Part shown: positions 48,169 to 54,414 of the stretch, piece after piece
Position numbering within the stretch: the first letter of the stretch is position 1
Layout: every line of letters begins with the position of its first letter
From: an uncultured Rhizobiaceae group bacterium
Lineage (GTDB): Bacteria; Pseudomonadota; Alphaproteobacteria; Rhizobiales; Rhizobiaceae
Length of the DNA: 64,000 nt
Direction of reading: 5' to 3'
Assembly: GCA_938010435.1 (NCBI GenBank)
Contig: CALLUS010000018.1
Coordinates: forward strand, 33,770 to 97,769
Notes under the pieces: model-generated
Databases searched by the model: none
What the model was told of the DNA's origin: nothing
Seen by the model: only the letters and a program-made list of their open reading frames with translations
Made by a program: the position numbers and the translations under genes

Positions 48169-48984
48169 ATGAAATATTCTACACCTATTATTGCTTCTTT
48201 AGCTGTCGTTGTTTCGACTTTAGTCAGCCCTCTACCTTTCAACCTAAGTGCAGAAGCTGCCGCACCATGCGTCTTAGACGTACCATGTCAGATTGGCTCA
48301 CGCTCTTATCACGCCCGCACGCCCGATGGTTGGGACGGCAAGACACCTCTACCGGTGTTGATGCATTTTCATGGGTGGGGTCGCCAAGGCCCATTAATTA
48401 TGAAGCACGGCCGCATTGCAGGCGCCACCCGTAAATTGGGCGTGCTTTTACTGGCTCCAAACGGTCGGGGTCGCAGTTGGCAATTTTGGTCCAAAGACAC
48501 CAAAGACATACCGTTTGCAGATTCAGTTTTGGAAGATGCAGCCAATCGCTGGCCCATTGATCGCGATAAAATATTCGTATCTGGTTATTCTTACGGCAGC
48601 GCTATGGCTTGGCGATTTGCATGTGCCAAGGGTGACAAAATAAACACCCTTCTGGCAATTTCGGGCACTTTACCTTCTCAAGATGCCGATTGCGCAGCAC
48701 CTGTAAATATTCGCCATGTCCATGGCACCAGCGACACTGTGATGGACATGCCAATTGGCAACAATAATGATGTAACCTACGCTGTAAAACTGTGGCGCGA
48801 GCGCAATCTTTGCAATGATAATTCACTCAAAAAGTCATCATGGAATACGGTGGAAATATTGAGTTTCAATCGTCACGTTTGGAACAATTGTAAGACGGGC
48901 AAAAGCGTCATTTTAGACGTTCATAAACGTGGCCATTTTATTCCAAGGTTTTGGATTGAACGTCAGTTGCAACAATTACTCTGA
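48169..48984 (+). CDS. PHB depolymerase/feruloyl-esterase-like secreted hydrolase
   Basis: 271 aa alpha/beta hydrolase with a signal peptide ending near NLSAEAAA. The oxyanion loop is LMHFHGWG, the nucleophile elbow is GYSYGS (GxSxG), and the histidine is in VHKRGHFIPRFWIE. Relatives (LpqC type) hydrolyse polyhydroxyalkanoate or aromatic esters. It lies between two intergenic regions; the mobile element at 49068 was inserted 83 bases after its stop, leaving the gene intact. Start ATG at 48169 follows AGGGTAGG. Confidence 0.85.
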   Translation: MKYSTPIIASLAVVVSTLVSPLPFNLSAEAAAPCVLDVPCQIGSRSYHARTPDGWDGKTPLPVLMHFHGWGRQGPLIMKHGRIAGATRKLGVLLLAPNGRGRSWQFWSKDTKDIPFADSVLEDAANRWPIDRDKIFVSGYSYGSAMAWRFACAKGDKINTLLAISGTLPSQDADCAAPVNIRHVHGTSDTVMDMPIGNNNDVTYAVKLWRERNLCNDNSLKKSSWNTVEILSFNRHVWNNCKTGKSVILDVHKRGHFIPRFWIERQLQQLL

Positions 48985-49059
48985 TATTTAGATATAGCAC
49001 TCCAAATCTTTCTATTTCCGTTTTTCATTAATTGTACCAAAGGTCGCACCTGTGCTTCT

Positions 49060-49067
49060 CACGCTCT
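49060..49067. repeat. Target site duplication, left copy
   Basis: CACGCTCT directly abuts the left inverted end; an identical copy abuts the right end at 52299-52306. This 8-bp length is consistent with IS1-group transposases. Confidence 0.9.
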
Positions 49068-49088
49068 GGTAGTGGGTCAGTTTGAAAT
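49068..49088 (+). repeat. Left terminal inverted repeat of the element
   Basis: 21 bp, starting GGTAGTGGGTCAG and ending TTTGAAAT, exactly complementary to 52278-52298. The transposase stop codon lies inside or just beyond it (transposase ends at 49077). Confidence 0.93.
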
Positions 49089-49964
49089 TCTTTTCTTGTA
49101 GGGGTCGCGCTTCTTTGGTGTGACTTCCGTTTCGTGCTTTTCAATCAGTGCAACAATATCGGACATTTCCCAAAGCTTTTCAGTGACGCCAGCGGCCATT
49201 GCAGGTGTGACTTTCAAAGTCTGGTGAATGCGAACGAAATTATAATACATGAAGTGAAGCGCAACTGCATTGGAATGGCTTTCAACCTTTTTGGAGAAGC
49301 CATTGGTCAGGCGGGTGAAGCGGCGCATATGCATCCGCATGGTCAGATTTTGACGCTCAACATATGAAGTGGATACGTACTTCATATCTGGGTCGCCTTC
49401 TACAGCGCGTTTCTTGATGCCCGTACAATCGGCTGGCGAATAGCGCCCTTTGAAGCTTTCTGGTGCAGCGCCATAGATTTTGACCAACTGCGCATAGTCC
49501 ACATCACCAACAAATGCGCCCTCAACGGCCTCTAGATAGGCCTTATGACCGTCACTGGTCAGTTGAACGCGATTGGCTAGACGGCTGCGAAGATCGTCCA
49601 TGAAAGCCATTGCATACTGACCATCACGACCGCCAACCATCCAAGACATGACCAGTTTGCTATCAGCGTCGATAGCGGTCCAAGCCCAAGTGTCGCCAGC
49701 ACTTTCCGGCGCAGATTTGGCTGTTTTGACGTTCTTTTGCTTGGCATAGGTAAATGACCAAATTTCATCGACTTCAACGCGAGTAGTATTCAAATCGCGC
49801 ATAACTTCGTCCTGATAGGCGGCGCAGATTTTGCCAGCGTCATTGAGAAGCTTTGCAATGGTGTTTTTGCTGCTGCCCATAATGCGTGCGATTGCGCGAA
49901 TTGATTGACCTTCACAAAGCATGTGCAGGATACGGGCGCGGTCTTTGGGGTCAAGCTTGTTCAT
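49077..49964 (-). CDS. IS1 family transposase, single-frame type
   Basis: 295 aa DDE transposase. An N-terminal helix-turn-helix (LHMLCEGQSIRAIARIMGSS) is followed by the catalytic domain with D66 (VEVDEIWSF), D138 (LTSDGHKAY) and E203 (SYVERQNL). The C-terminal block RMHMRRFTRLTNGFSKKVESH aligns with the end of InsB of IS1. Classic IS1 needs a -1 frameshift between InsA and InsB; here everything is in one frame. The stop is inside the left repeat. A promoter (TTGACT, 15 bases, TATAAT) would start transcription only one or two bases before the ATG, so the mRNA may be leaderless. Confidence 0.9.
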   Translation of the reverse strand: MNKLDPKDRARILHMLCEGQSIRAIARIMGSSKNTIAKLLNDAGKICAAYQDEVMRDLNTTRVEVDEIWSFTYAKQKNVKTAKSAPESAGDTWAWTAIDADSKLVMSWMVGGRDGQYAMAFMDDLRSRLANRVQLTSDGHKAYLEAVEGAFVGDVDYAQLVKIYGAAPESFKGRYSPADCTGIKKRAVEGDPDMKYVSTSYVERQNLTMRMHMRRFTRLTNGFSKKVESHSNAVALHFMYYNFVRIHQTLKVTPAMAAGVTEKLWEMSDIVALIEKHETEVTPKKRDPYKKRISN

Positions 49965-49972
49965 GGATTCAA

Positions 49973-49999
49973 ATTATATTCAAACTGACCGATAGTCAA
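49973..49999 (-). promoter_or_regulatory. Transposase promoter overlapping the internal degenerate end
   Basis: On the minus strand: -35 TTGACT (49994-49999), 15-base spacer, -10 TATAAT (49973-49978). The spacer contains GGTCAGTTTGAA, the core of the element's terminal repeat, as expected for an original IS end. Confidence 0.6.
49979..49990. repeat. Internal degenerate copy of the element end
   Basis: TTCAAACTGACC is identical to 12 bases of the core of both outer ends and has the orientation of a right end; the flanking bases have diverged (GATAGTC instead of CACTACC). Confidence 0.75.
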
Positions 50000-50074
50000 G
50001 CATATAATAAAATAAACGCGTCGAGTTAATTAGCTTATTGACCGAAAAGGCGACATGATATATGTAGAGTCGGC

Positions 50075-50371
50075 ATGGAAGTTAAGTTCGCAAATGACGA
50101 TCTGGCACGGATATGCACAGATGAAGCCCACAAGTTGGGGTTGCCGGTTATTGTAATTAAGGCAGCTCGTAAAACGCTTTTGAAGCTGGAAGCCGCAACT
50201 TTCGAAAGTGACCTCTTCAACATAGGTGGGCTTGACTACAAAATTCGCAGGGGAGGCGACAATGAAACTAGGCAAATTCGCGTGAATAAGCAGTATCGCA
50301 TTTTTTTCACAGTCTCCGGCGAAGGTGCCGGAGCAACCGCAACGATCACCTATATTGGCGACCCGCACTAG
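50075..50371 (+). CDS. higB: HigB-like (RelE/ParE superfamily) toxin, passenger gene
   Basis: 98 aa. It starts MEVKFANDDLARICTDE and has KLEAATFESDLFNIGGLDYK, RQIRVNKQYRIFFTV and ITYIGDPH, the killer-protein (HigB) pattern of mRNA-cleaving toxins. The C-terminal Asp-Pro-His keeps the basic active-site end; the RQIRVNKQYRI strand carries the catalytic basic residues. It is 14 bases upstream of its antitoxin gene, the toxin-first order typical of higBA. It is passenger DNA of the 49068-52298 element and may help keep the element in the population. Confidence 0.85.
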   Translation: MEVKFANDDLARICTDEAHKLGLPVIVIKAARKTLLKLEAATFESDLFNIGGLDYKIRRGGDNETRQIRVNKQYRIFFTVSGEGAGATATITYIGDPH

Positions 50372-50385
50372 AGAAAGGAACTGAA

Positions 50386-51540
50386 ATGAGCATCGCATCA
50401 CTGTTAAAAGAAGTTCCTCATCCTGGTGAATTTATCCGTGACGAACTAGAAGCACGCGGATGGGCGCAACGCGACCTTGCATATATTCTTGGCGTTAAAG
50501 ATCAGGCCATTAACCCAATTATGTCAGGCAAAAGAGGTATTAGCCCCGATATGGCTCAATCGCTTTCCAAAGCGTTTGGCTTGTCTGCCGAGTATTTTCT
50601 GAATCTTCAAAAGGCGTATGAGTTATCAACCGCGCGAGAAGCTGATCCATCAATTGAACGAAGGGCAAAGCTTCAATCCGTTTATCCAATTCGAGAAATG
50701 ATCAAAAGGAATTGGTTTGAAGAAACTCAAGATGTTTCCCTACTTGAGACGCAAATAATGAGGCTCTTCCAAACTAACTCTCTCGATCAAGTTCCATGCC
50801 TTGCACATAACGCAAAAAAGGGAGGGGACTATCGAGAGACAACTCCGCTTGAATGGGCTTGGTTATTCAGGGTCAGACAAATCGCTGTTGAAATGGTTGT
50901 GCCGAATTATTCAGAGGCCAAGCTTCGCAATGGGTTAAGCGAGTTCGAGAGGTTTCTAGTTGATGAAGAAGAAATACGACACATTCCTAGAATTTTGCAA
51001 GAATCTGGGGTTCGTTTCGTTGTCGTAGAGACGCTTCCGAAAGCAAATATCGATGGAGTATGCTTCTGGTTAGATGGTAAATCTCCGGTCATTGGAATGA
51101 CATGCAGACATGATCGCATTGACAATTTTTGGTTCGTATTGCGGCACGAAATTGAACACCTTTTGAATAAAGACGGTCAGAAAGAAAATCTATCAGCGGA
51201 CATGGTTGATGTTGACCTCGACCCGGAAGCACAAGGTTTGCCCGATGAAGAAGTAAGGGCCAATAAGGCCGCGTCTCATTTTTGCGCAGACCAAGAGGCC
51301 TTGGAATCGTTCATGATTCGCAAATATCCTTATATGTCTGAGAAAGACACTTTAGGGCTTGCACGTCGGCTCCAAAGGCATCCCGGTATTGTCGTTGGAC
51401 AATTGCAATTCAAAATGAATGCAGAATATGGGGTCAACAAATACAACTGGCTGGCGAAACATAAAGTGAAAGTCCGGCAATTCTTACATGGTTCCGCGAC
51501 TATTGATGGTTGGGGTGATCCTGCTCCGGTGAGCCTATAA
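50386..51540 (+). CDS. higA: HigA-type antitoxin fused to ImmA/IrrE-like metallopeptidase domain
   Basis: 384 aa. Residues about 10-75 are an XRE/HigA helix-turn-helix (PHPGEFIRDELEARGWAQRD, LAYILGVKDQAINPIMSGKR). After a helical spacer, residues about 205-340 form an ImmA/IrrE (M78) domain with VLRHEIEHLLN (HEIEH 254-258) as zinc motif. Classical HigA is only about 100 aa; this long form joins a DNA-binding antitoxin to a possible protease, so it may cleave itself or another protein on a signal, as ImmA does with ImmR. A ribosome site GAAAGGAAC precedes it. Neutralising HigB is inferred from position. Confidence 0.83.
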   Translation: MSIASLLKEVPHPGEFIRDELEARGWAQRDLAYILGVKDQAINPIMSGKRGISPDMAQSLSKAFGLSAEYFLNLQKAYELSTAREADPSIERRAKLQSVYPIREMIKRNWFEETQDVSLLETQIMRLFQTNSLDQVPCLAHNAKKGGDYRETTPLEWAWLFRVRQIAVEMVVPNYSEAKLRNGLSEFERFLVDEEEIRHIPRILQESGVRFVVVETLPKANIDGVCFWLDGKSPVIGMTCRHDRIDNFWFVLRHEIEHLLNKDGQKENLSADMVDVDLDPEAQGLPDEEVRANKAASHFCADQEALESFMIRKYPYMSEKDTLGLARRLQRHPGIVVGQLQFKMNAEYGVNKYNWLAKHKVKVRQFLHGSATIDGWGDPAPVSL

Positions 51541-51544
51541 AGGT

Positions 51545-52021
51545 ATGAAAATGGCAAGGTACAAAGAACAACTTCAATCCGTTTGGCGCAAATACGAGGC
51601 TGAGCATGGGTCAGTTCCAGCTACCGCGCGAGAAGCTGTTTCGTGGGGTGTCAGACGAGGAATGATTGACCTTCCCGAAGTTGACCCTCTCGATAAACTT
51701 GCATCCGACATGTCCACGGCACTCCGAGAGGAATATGCGGTGGACAAAGAGGGGCGGCGATATAGGGTCAATCACGCAGTTCGTGTGAGCAAGGGCGGAG
51801 TCCAATATACGTTCTGGGCGATCATGAAAGATGCCCCGCGCGAGCACATGCAGAAAGCTTTTATCCAGCGTAGAGAGCAAATTGTTGGTGACTGCGTGCA
51901 GTTAAATACAGACGTAGAAGCTTACAACGGAATCCATATCGAACAGCGCCCTATTCAAATGCTGTTTGATTTTAGAGATGACATTGACGAGCGTAAATTT
52001 GGTGGAGAGCGGGCAGCTTAG
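51545..52021 (+). CDS. Unknown protein downstream of higBA, passenger gene
   Basis: 158 aa, or 156 from the second Met. It starts four bases after the higA stop, so it is probably coupled to it. N-terminal half is helical and charged (YKEQLQSVWRKYEAEHG, REAVSWGVRRGMIDLPEVDP); the middle YRVNHAVRVSKGGVQYTFWAIM looks like a beta hairpin; then a helix with HMQKAFIQRREQIVGDCVQL; the end is acidic. I recall similar proteins beside long HigA antitoxins but know no function. It could be a third component of the toxin-antitoxin module. Convergent with the 72-aa gene, overlapping by four bases. Confidence 0.7.
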   Translation: MKMARYKEQLQSVWRKYEAEHGSVPATAREAVSWGVRRGMIDLPEVDPLDKLASDMSTALREEYAVDKEGRRYRVNHAVRVSKGGVQYTFWAIMKDAPREHMQKAFIQRREQIVGDCVQLNTDVEAYNGIHIEQRPIQMLFDFRDDIDERKFGGERAA

Positions 52022-52236
52022 CTCTTTTTCCAGCGAGCCGTAGCGGCGAGCCTTGCCATTTCTTCACGTTCTTTCGGGGTAAGAGAAGCTGCGCGTTTCT
52101 CAGAACCTTTGACACCACCTTTGCGCTGACCAGAAACATCTGGGTTGTGCTCTACATCTTCGCTAGTTGCGAGAGCGGCAATCATATGCGCTAGTTGGTT
52201 TGCATCTTTTGGCCGTTTTGGCTTTTTATTTGTCAT
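52018..52236 (-). CDS. Small basic protein of the GGxKGxxxRA type, passenger gene
   Basis: 72 aa, strongly basic at both ends: KKPKRPKDANQLAHMIAALATS and then GQRKGGVKGSEKRAASLTPKEREEM, ending ARLAATARWKKS. This GGxKGxxxRAxxLxxxxRxxxARxAAxARW pattern is common in small proteins on bacterial mobile elements, sometimes mis-annotated as histone-like. DNA or RNA binding is plausible from the charge. It is the last gene before the right end of the element, transcribed inward. Confidence 0.72.
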   Translation of the reverse strand: MTNKKPKRPKDANQLAHMIAALATSEDVEHNPDVSGQRKGGVKGSEKRAASLTPKEREEMARLAATARWKKS

Positions 52237-52277
52237 GATCTACACATAGCGCCCAACCTTGCTAATTTCTAGGCAAG

Positions 52278-52298
52278 ATTTCAAACTGACCCACTACC
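52278..52298 (-). repeat. Right terminal inverted repeat of the element
   Basis: 21 bp ending CTGACCCACTACC, exact inverted copy of 49068-49088. Confidence 0.93.
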
Positions 52299-52306
52299 CA
52301 CGCTCT
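52299..52306. repeat. Target site duplication, right copy
   Basis: CACGCTCT, identical to 49060-49067. Removing the element and one copy rejoins the DNA upstream of the micro-ORF transcript at 52363. Confidence 0.9.
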
Positions 52307-52313
52307 CGCCCCC

Positions 52314-52342
52314 TTGCAAGACACATTTCCAGTGCCCATAGT
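52314..52342 (+). promoter_or_regulatory. Candidate promoter of the micro-ORF transcript
   Basis: TTGCAA (52314-52319), 17-base spacer, CATAGT (52337-52342). It is the only reasonable pair between the mobile element and the ribosome site; both hexamers are imperfect. Confidence 0.35.
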
Positions 52343-52362
52343 TGAGTCTTGTTCAACGCATT

Positions 52363-52377
52363 GAAAGGAGGTGATCC
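52363..52377 (+). promoter_or_regulatory. Extended Shine-Dalgarno sequence, 15 nt complementary to 16S rRNA 3' end
   Basis: GAAAGGAGGTGATCC is the exact complement of the alphaproteobacterial 16S 3' end GGATCACCTCCTTTC. The core GGAGG is seven bases from the ATG at 52379. Ordinary genes in this window show only four to seven matching bases. Confidence 0.85.
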
Positions 52378-52378
52378 A

Positions 52379-52450
52379 ATGTCGAGCACTTTCACGACTA
52401 CGGTAGGGTCTTTGTTTGAGGGAAAAGCAGTGGAGCAATCTTCACGCTGA
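52379..52450 (+). CDS. Micro-ORF of 23 codons behind the extended Shine-Dalgarno
   Basis: It encodes a 23-aa peptide starting MSSTFTTTVGSLFEGK and ending in SSR. There is no signal or membrane segment. The reading frame is supported by the extraordinary ribosome site rather than by any known family. Downstream (52505-52512) GATCCTCC can pair with GGAGG and ATC of the ribosome site, and a strong terminator ends the transcript at about 52572. The unit is therefore a transcript of roughly 200-230 nt that is either a small-protein mRNA or a regulatory RNA. The mobile element is inserted 57 bases upstream of the site and may have altered its promoter. Confidence 0.55.
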   Translation: MSSTFTTTVGSLFEGKAVEQSSR

Positions 52451-52529
52451 TTCCAAAAACCGGACTGTTGTTTTCACGCGTTGACTGAGATGTCAGGCTG
52501 AAAAGATCCTCCGGAAAAAGAAAATGCGG

Positions 52530-52574
52530 GGTCATTCGCCTTTCCAAACCGGAAAATGCGAATGACCTTTTTCT
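52530..52574 (+). terminator. Strong terminator of the micro-ORF transcript, shared with the thermonuclease gene
   Basis: Stem GGTCATTCGC (52530-52539) / GCGAATGACC (52558-52567), extended inside by TTTCC/GGAAA, followed by TTTTTCTT. On the opposite strand the A run makes it usable for the gene ending at 52590. Confidence 0.88.
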
Positions 52575-52589
52575 TGGAATATCTCACAC

Positions 52590-53048
52590 TTAACTGTCAG
52601 ATACCACTGTGGAGTTCTGGTTGCACCAAGAACGTTTTTTACCGCCCTTATATTTCCGAACCAGTTGTTCTTTCAGCAGGTATGAAGCCACATCAGTACC
52701 ATCGTAGGCCGCAACCCGCGCGAGAACGCGCCCGAAATATTTACCACCGCTCACTGCGTATAGTTTCACTTGCTTGGCTCCAACCAATCGCTCAACCGCG
52801 TGTTTCGCTTCCAAAGCCAGTCGCTTTTCGTTGGGACACTTTGCACGCAATTCAGGCGCGTCAACTCCACGAAGGCGAACAGAAACCAAAACCACTTGCC
52901 CCGGCCAGATATGCGCGCGTACCACAATACTGTCCCCGTCTCGAACCTTCTGAACATCAGCAAAAATGGGGCCGACTATCACATCGCGCGCAGAGCAAAG
53001 TGATGGCCAAACTAAAAAACTATACAAGAGAAAAAGAAAAATGCGCAA
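52590..53048 (-). CDS. Thermonuclease (SNase-like) family protein, secreted
   Basis: 152 aa, signal peptide MRIFLFLLYSFLVWPSLCSA, then an OB-fold nuclease domain: VRDGDSIVV (calcium-binding Asp), VRLRGVDAPELRAKCPNEKR (Arg, Asp and Glu of the active site) and YFGRVLARV (second catalytic Arg). The residues needed for staphylococcal-type nuclease are present, so it is likely active against nucleic acids in the periplasm or outside. The only start in frame is TTG at 53048 with no good ribosome site. It is 91 bases downstream of the DUF1674 gene on the same strand. Confidence 0.83.
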   Translation of the reverse strand: MRIFLFLLYSFLVWPSLCSARDVIVGPIFADVQKVRDGDSIVVRAHIWPGQVVLVSVRLRGVDAPELRAKCPNEKRLALEAKHAVERLVGAKQVKLYAVSGGKYFGRVLARVAAYDGTDVASYLLKEQLVRKYKGGKKRSWCNQNSTVVSDS

Positions 53049-53139
53049 GGAACCATTAGAATCATTTAGAGGACAATTTTCCTATATATGATTCGGTGGA
53101 AATTACAACCTAAAAAGAATTATGCAACTTATAAGGGTG

Positions 53140-53316
53140 TCAAAAATCAGATACGATACCCTTATTCTCCCAATCGCCATAACGCGAAGGGTCCGGTCCT
53201 TTACGACCATTCAGCTCTTTTGGAGCCTTTTCAGTTTCAGATTTGTCGCGACGCGCCTTTGCTTCGGTTAAAGCGCGTCGGGCCGTTTCTGTAGATGGTT
53301 TTTTGGCTTCACTCAT
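53140..53316 (-). CDS. DUF1674 (SDHAF4-like) small protein
   Basis: 58 aa. The N-terminal half is charged and helical (SEAKKPSTETARRALTEAKA). The C-terminal signature is ELNGRKGPDPSRYGDWENKG followed by IVSDF, the conserved GPDPxRYGDWExKGxxxDF of DUF1674. The mitochondrial homolog SDHAF4 helps flavinylated SdhA join succinate dehydrogenase, so a similar chaperone role is likely. The ATG at 53316 has AGGTG six bases upstream. It is divergent from htpX, the neighbourhood I recall from other Rhizobiales. Confidence 0.88.
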   Translation of the reverse strand: MSEAKKPSTETARRALTEAKARRDKSETEKAPKELNGRKGPDPSRYGDWENKGIVSDF

Positions 53317-53433
53317 ATTGCACCTATACTGCGTCGCGCGAGTGGTTTCTTTGGTTCATATTGACTCACCTCACCACCAACCCCATGTGGTATCCATTAT
53401 TTGGGACTTAAGAACAACAAAGGCAAGACCGCT

Positions 53434-54414
53434 TTGAACTTCGTGAAGACAGCAATTTTATTGGCCGCCATGACGGGTTTGTTTATGGCCGTTGGATATA
53501 TGCTTGCCGGAGAAACCGGCATGTTGATCGCTTTTGTAATGGCAGCTGGTATGAATATGTTTTCATGGTGGAATTCGGGTTCCATGGTATTGAAAATGCA
53601 TAACGCCCGCGAGATCGATGTAGATTCAGCACCTGCGCTTTACCAAATGGTTGAAGACTTAGCCGCAAACGCAGAATTGCCCATGCCTCGCGTTTTTATT
53701 TTGGAAACTGATCAACCCAATGCATTTGCAACAGGCCGCAGTCCGGCCCATGCAGCCGTTGCAGCCAGTACCGGATTGTTAAACCGTTTGTCAGATGAAG
53801 AAGTCGCGGCTGTGATGGCCCATGAACTGGCACATATCAAAAACCGAGATACGCTCACCATGACCATTACCGCCACATTGGCGGGTACCATCGGCATGTT
53901 GGCCAATTTTGCCATGTTCTTTCGCGGCAACCGCAACAGTCCGTTCGGATTCATCGGTATGATCGTGGCAATGATGGTTGCCCCTATGGCCGCAGGAATT
54001 GTACAAATGGCAATCAGCCGCACACGTGAATATGAAGCCGATAAGGATGGTGCAGAAATTTGCGGCAATCCCTTATGGCTTGCCGGCGCATTGGAGAAAA
54101 TTGAAGCTTACGCCCGTGGCACAATGAATGAAGAGGCGGAAGCGGCTCCCGCTACGGCTCACATGTTCATCATCAACCCATTAAATGGTCGATCTATGGA
54201 CAATCTGTTCTCCACCCACCCCAACACTCAAAACCGCATTCAAGCGTTACAGGAATTGGGCCGCAATTGGAATGTGGTTGAACCTTCGCCCAATTCAGCT
54301 AAACCAGTGGCACCAAGAAAACCACAGCGCGAAGTCTGGGGTCGAAATGCCGGACAGATACGGCAGGTCGATCAGGAAGAAACGCCACAAAAACCTAAAG
54401 GTCCATGGGGCTAA
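53434..54414 (+). CDS. htpX: Zinc metalloprotease HtpX
   Basis: Membrane-bound M48 protease for quality control of membrane proteins. With a TTG start at 53434 ([11 protein letters not shown], matching homologs) it is 326 aa; an earlier TTG at 53401 is possible but has no ribosome site. Two N-terminal helices (about 4-50), then the zinc motif HELAH (H130, E131, H134) in [13 protein letters not shown], two more helices (about 145-200) and the third ligand Glu in [15 protein letters not shown]. The tail after about 280 is a proline-rich extension. It is followed directly by rsmB (stop and ATG adjacent). Confidence 0.93.
   Translation: MNFVKTAILLAAMTGLFMAVGYMLAGETGMLIAFVMAAGMNMFSWWNSGSMVLKMHNAREIDVDSAPALYQMVEDLAANAELPMPRVFILETDQPNAFATGRSPAHAAVAASTGLLNRLSDEEVAAVMAHELAHIKNRDTLTMTITATLAGTIGMLANFAMFFRGNRNSPFGFIGMIVAMMVAPMAAGIVQMAISRTREYEADKDGAEICGNPLWLAGALEKIEAYARGTMNEEAEAAPATAHMFIINPLNGRSMDNLFSTHPNTQNRIQALQELGRNWNVVEPSPNSAKPVAPRKPQREVWGRNAGQIRQVDQEETPQKPKGPWG

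Larger units (their letters stand above)
49068..52298. mobile_element. Complete IS1-type element with passenger genes (tIS), 3231 bp
   Basis: The ends are perfect 21-bp inverted repeats (49068-49088 and 52278-52298) beginning GGTAGTGGGTCAG and are bracketed by an 8-bp duplication CACGCTCT. Inside are one transposase gene on the minus strand and, to its right, a toxin-antitoxin-like pair and two small unknown genes. A degenerate end copy lies just right of the transposase (49979-49990), suggesting a basal IS of about 0.93 kb that came to use a more distant right end and so captured cargo. Intact ends, duplication and open transposase mean a recent, possibly still mobile insertion. Confidence 0.92.

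Noticed and set aside
49077..49964. Frameshifted InsA/InsB pair as in classic IS1
   Set aside because: Helix-turn-helix and DDE parts are in one uninterrupted frame; no slippery site or split is needed.
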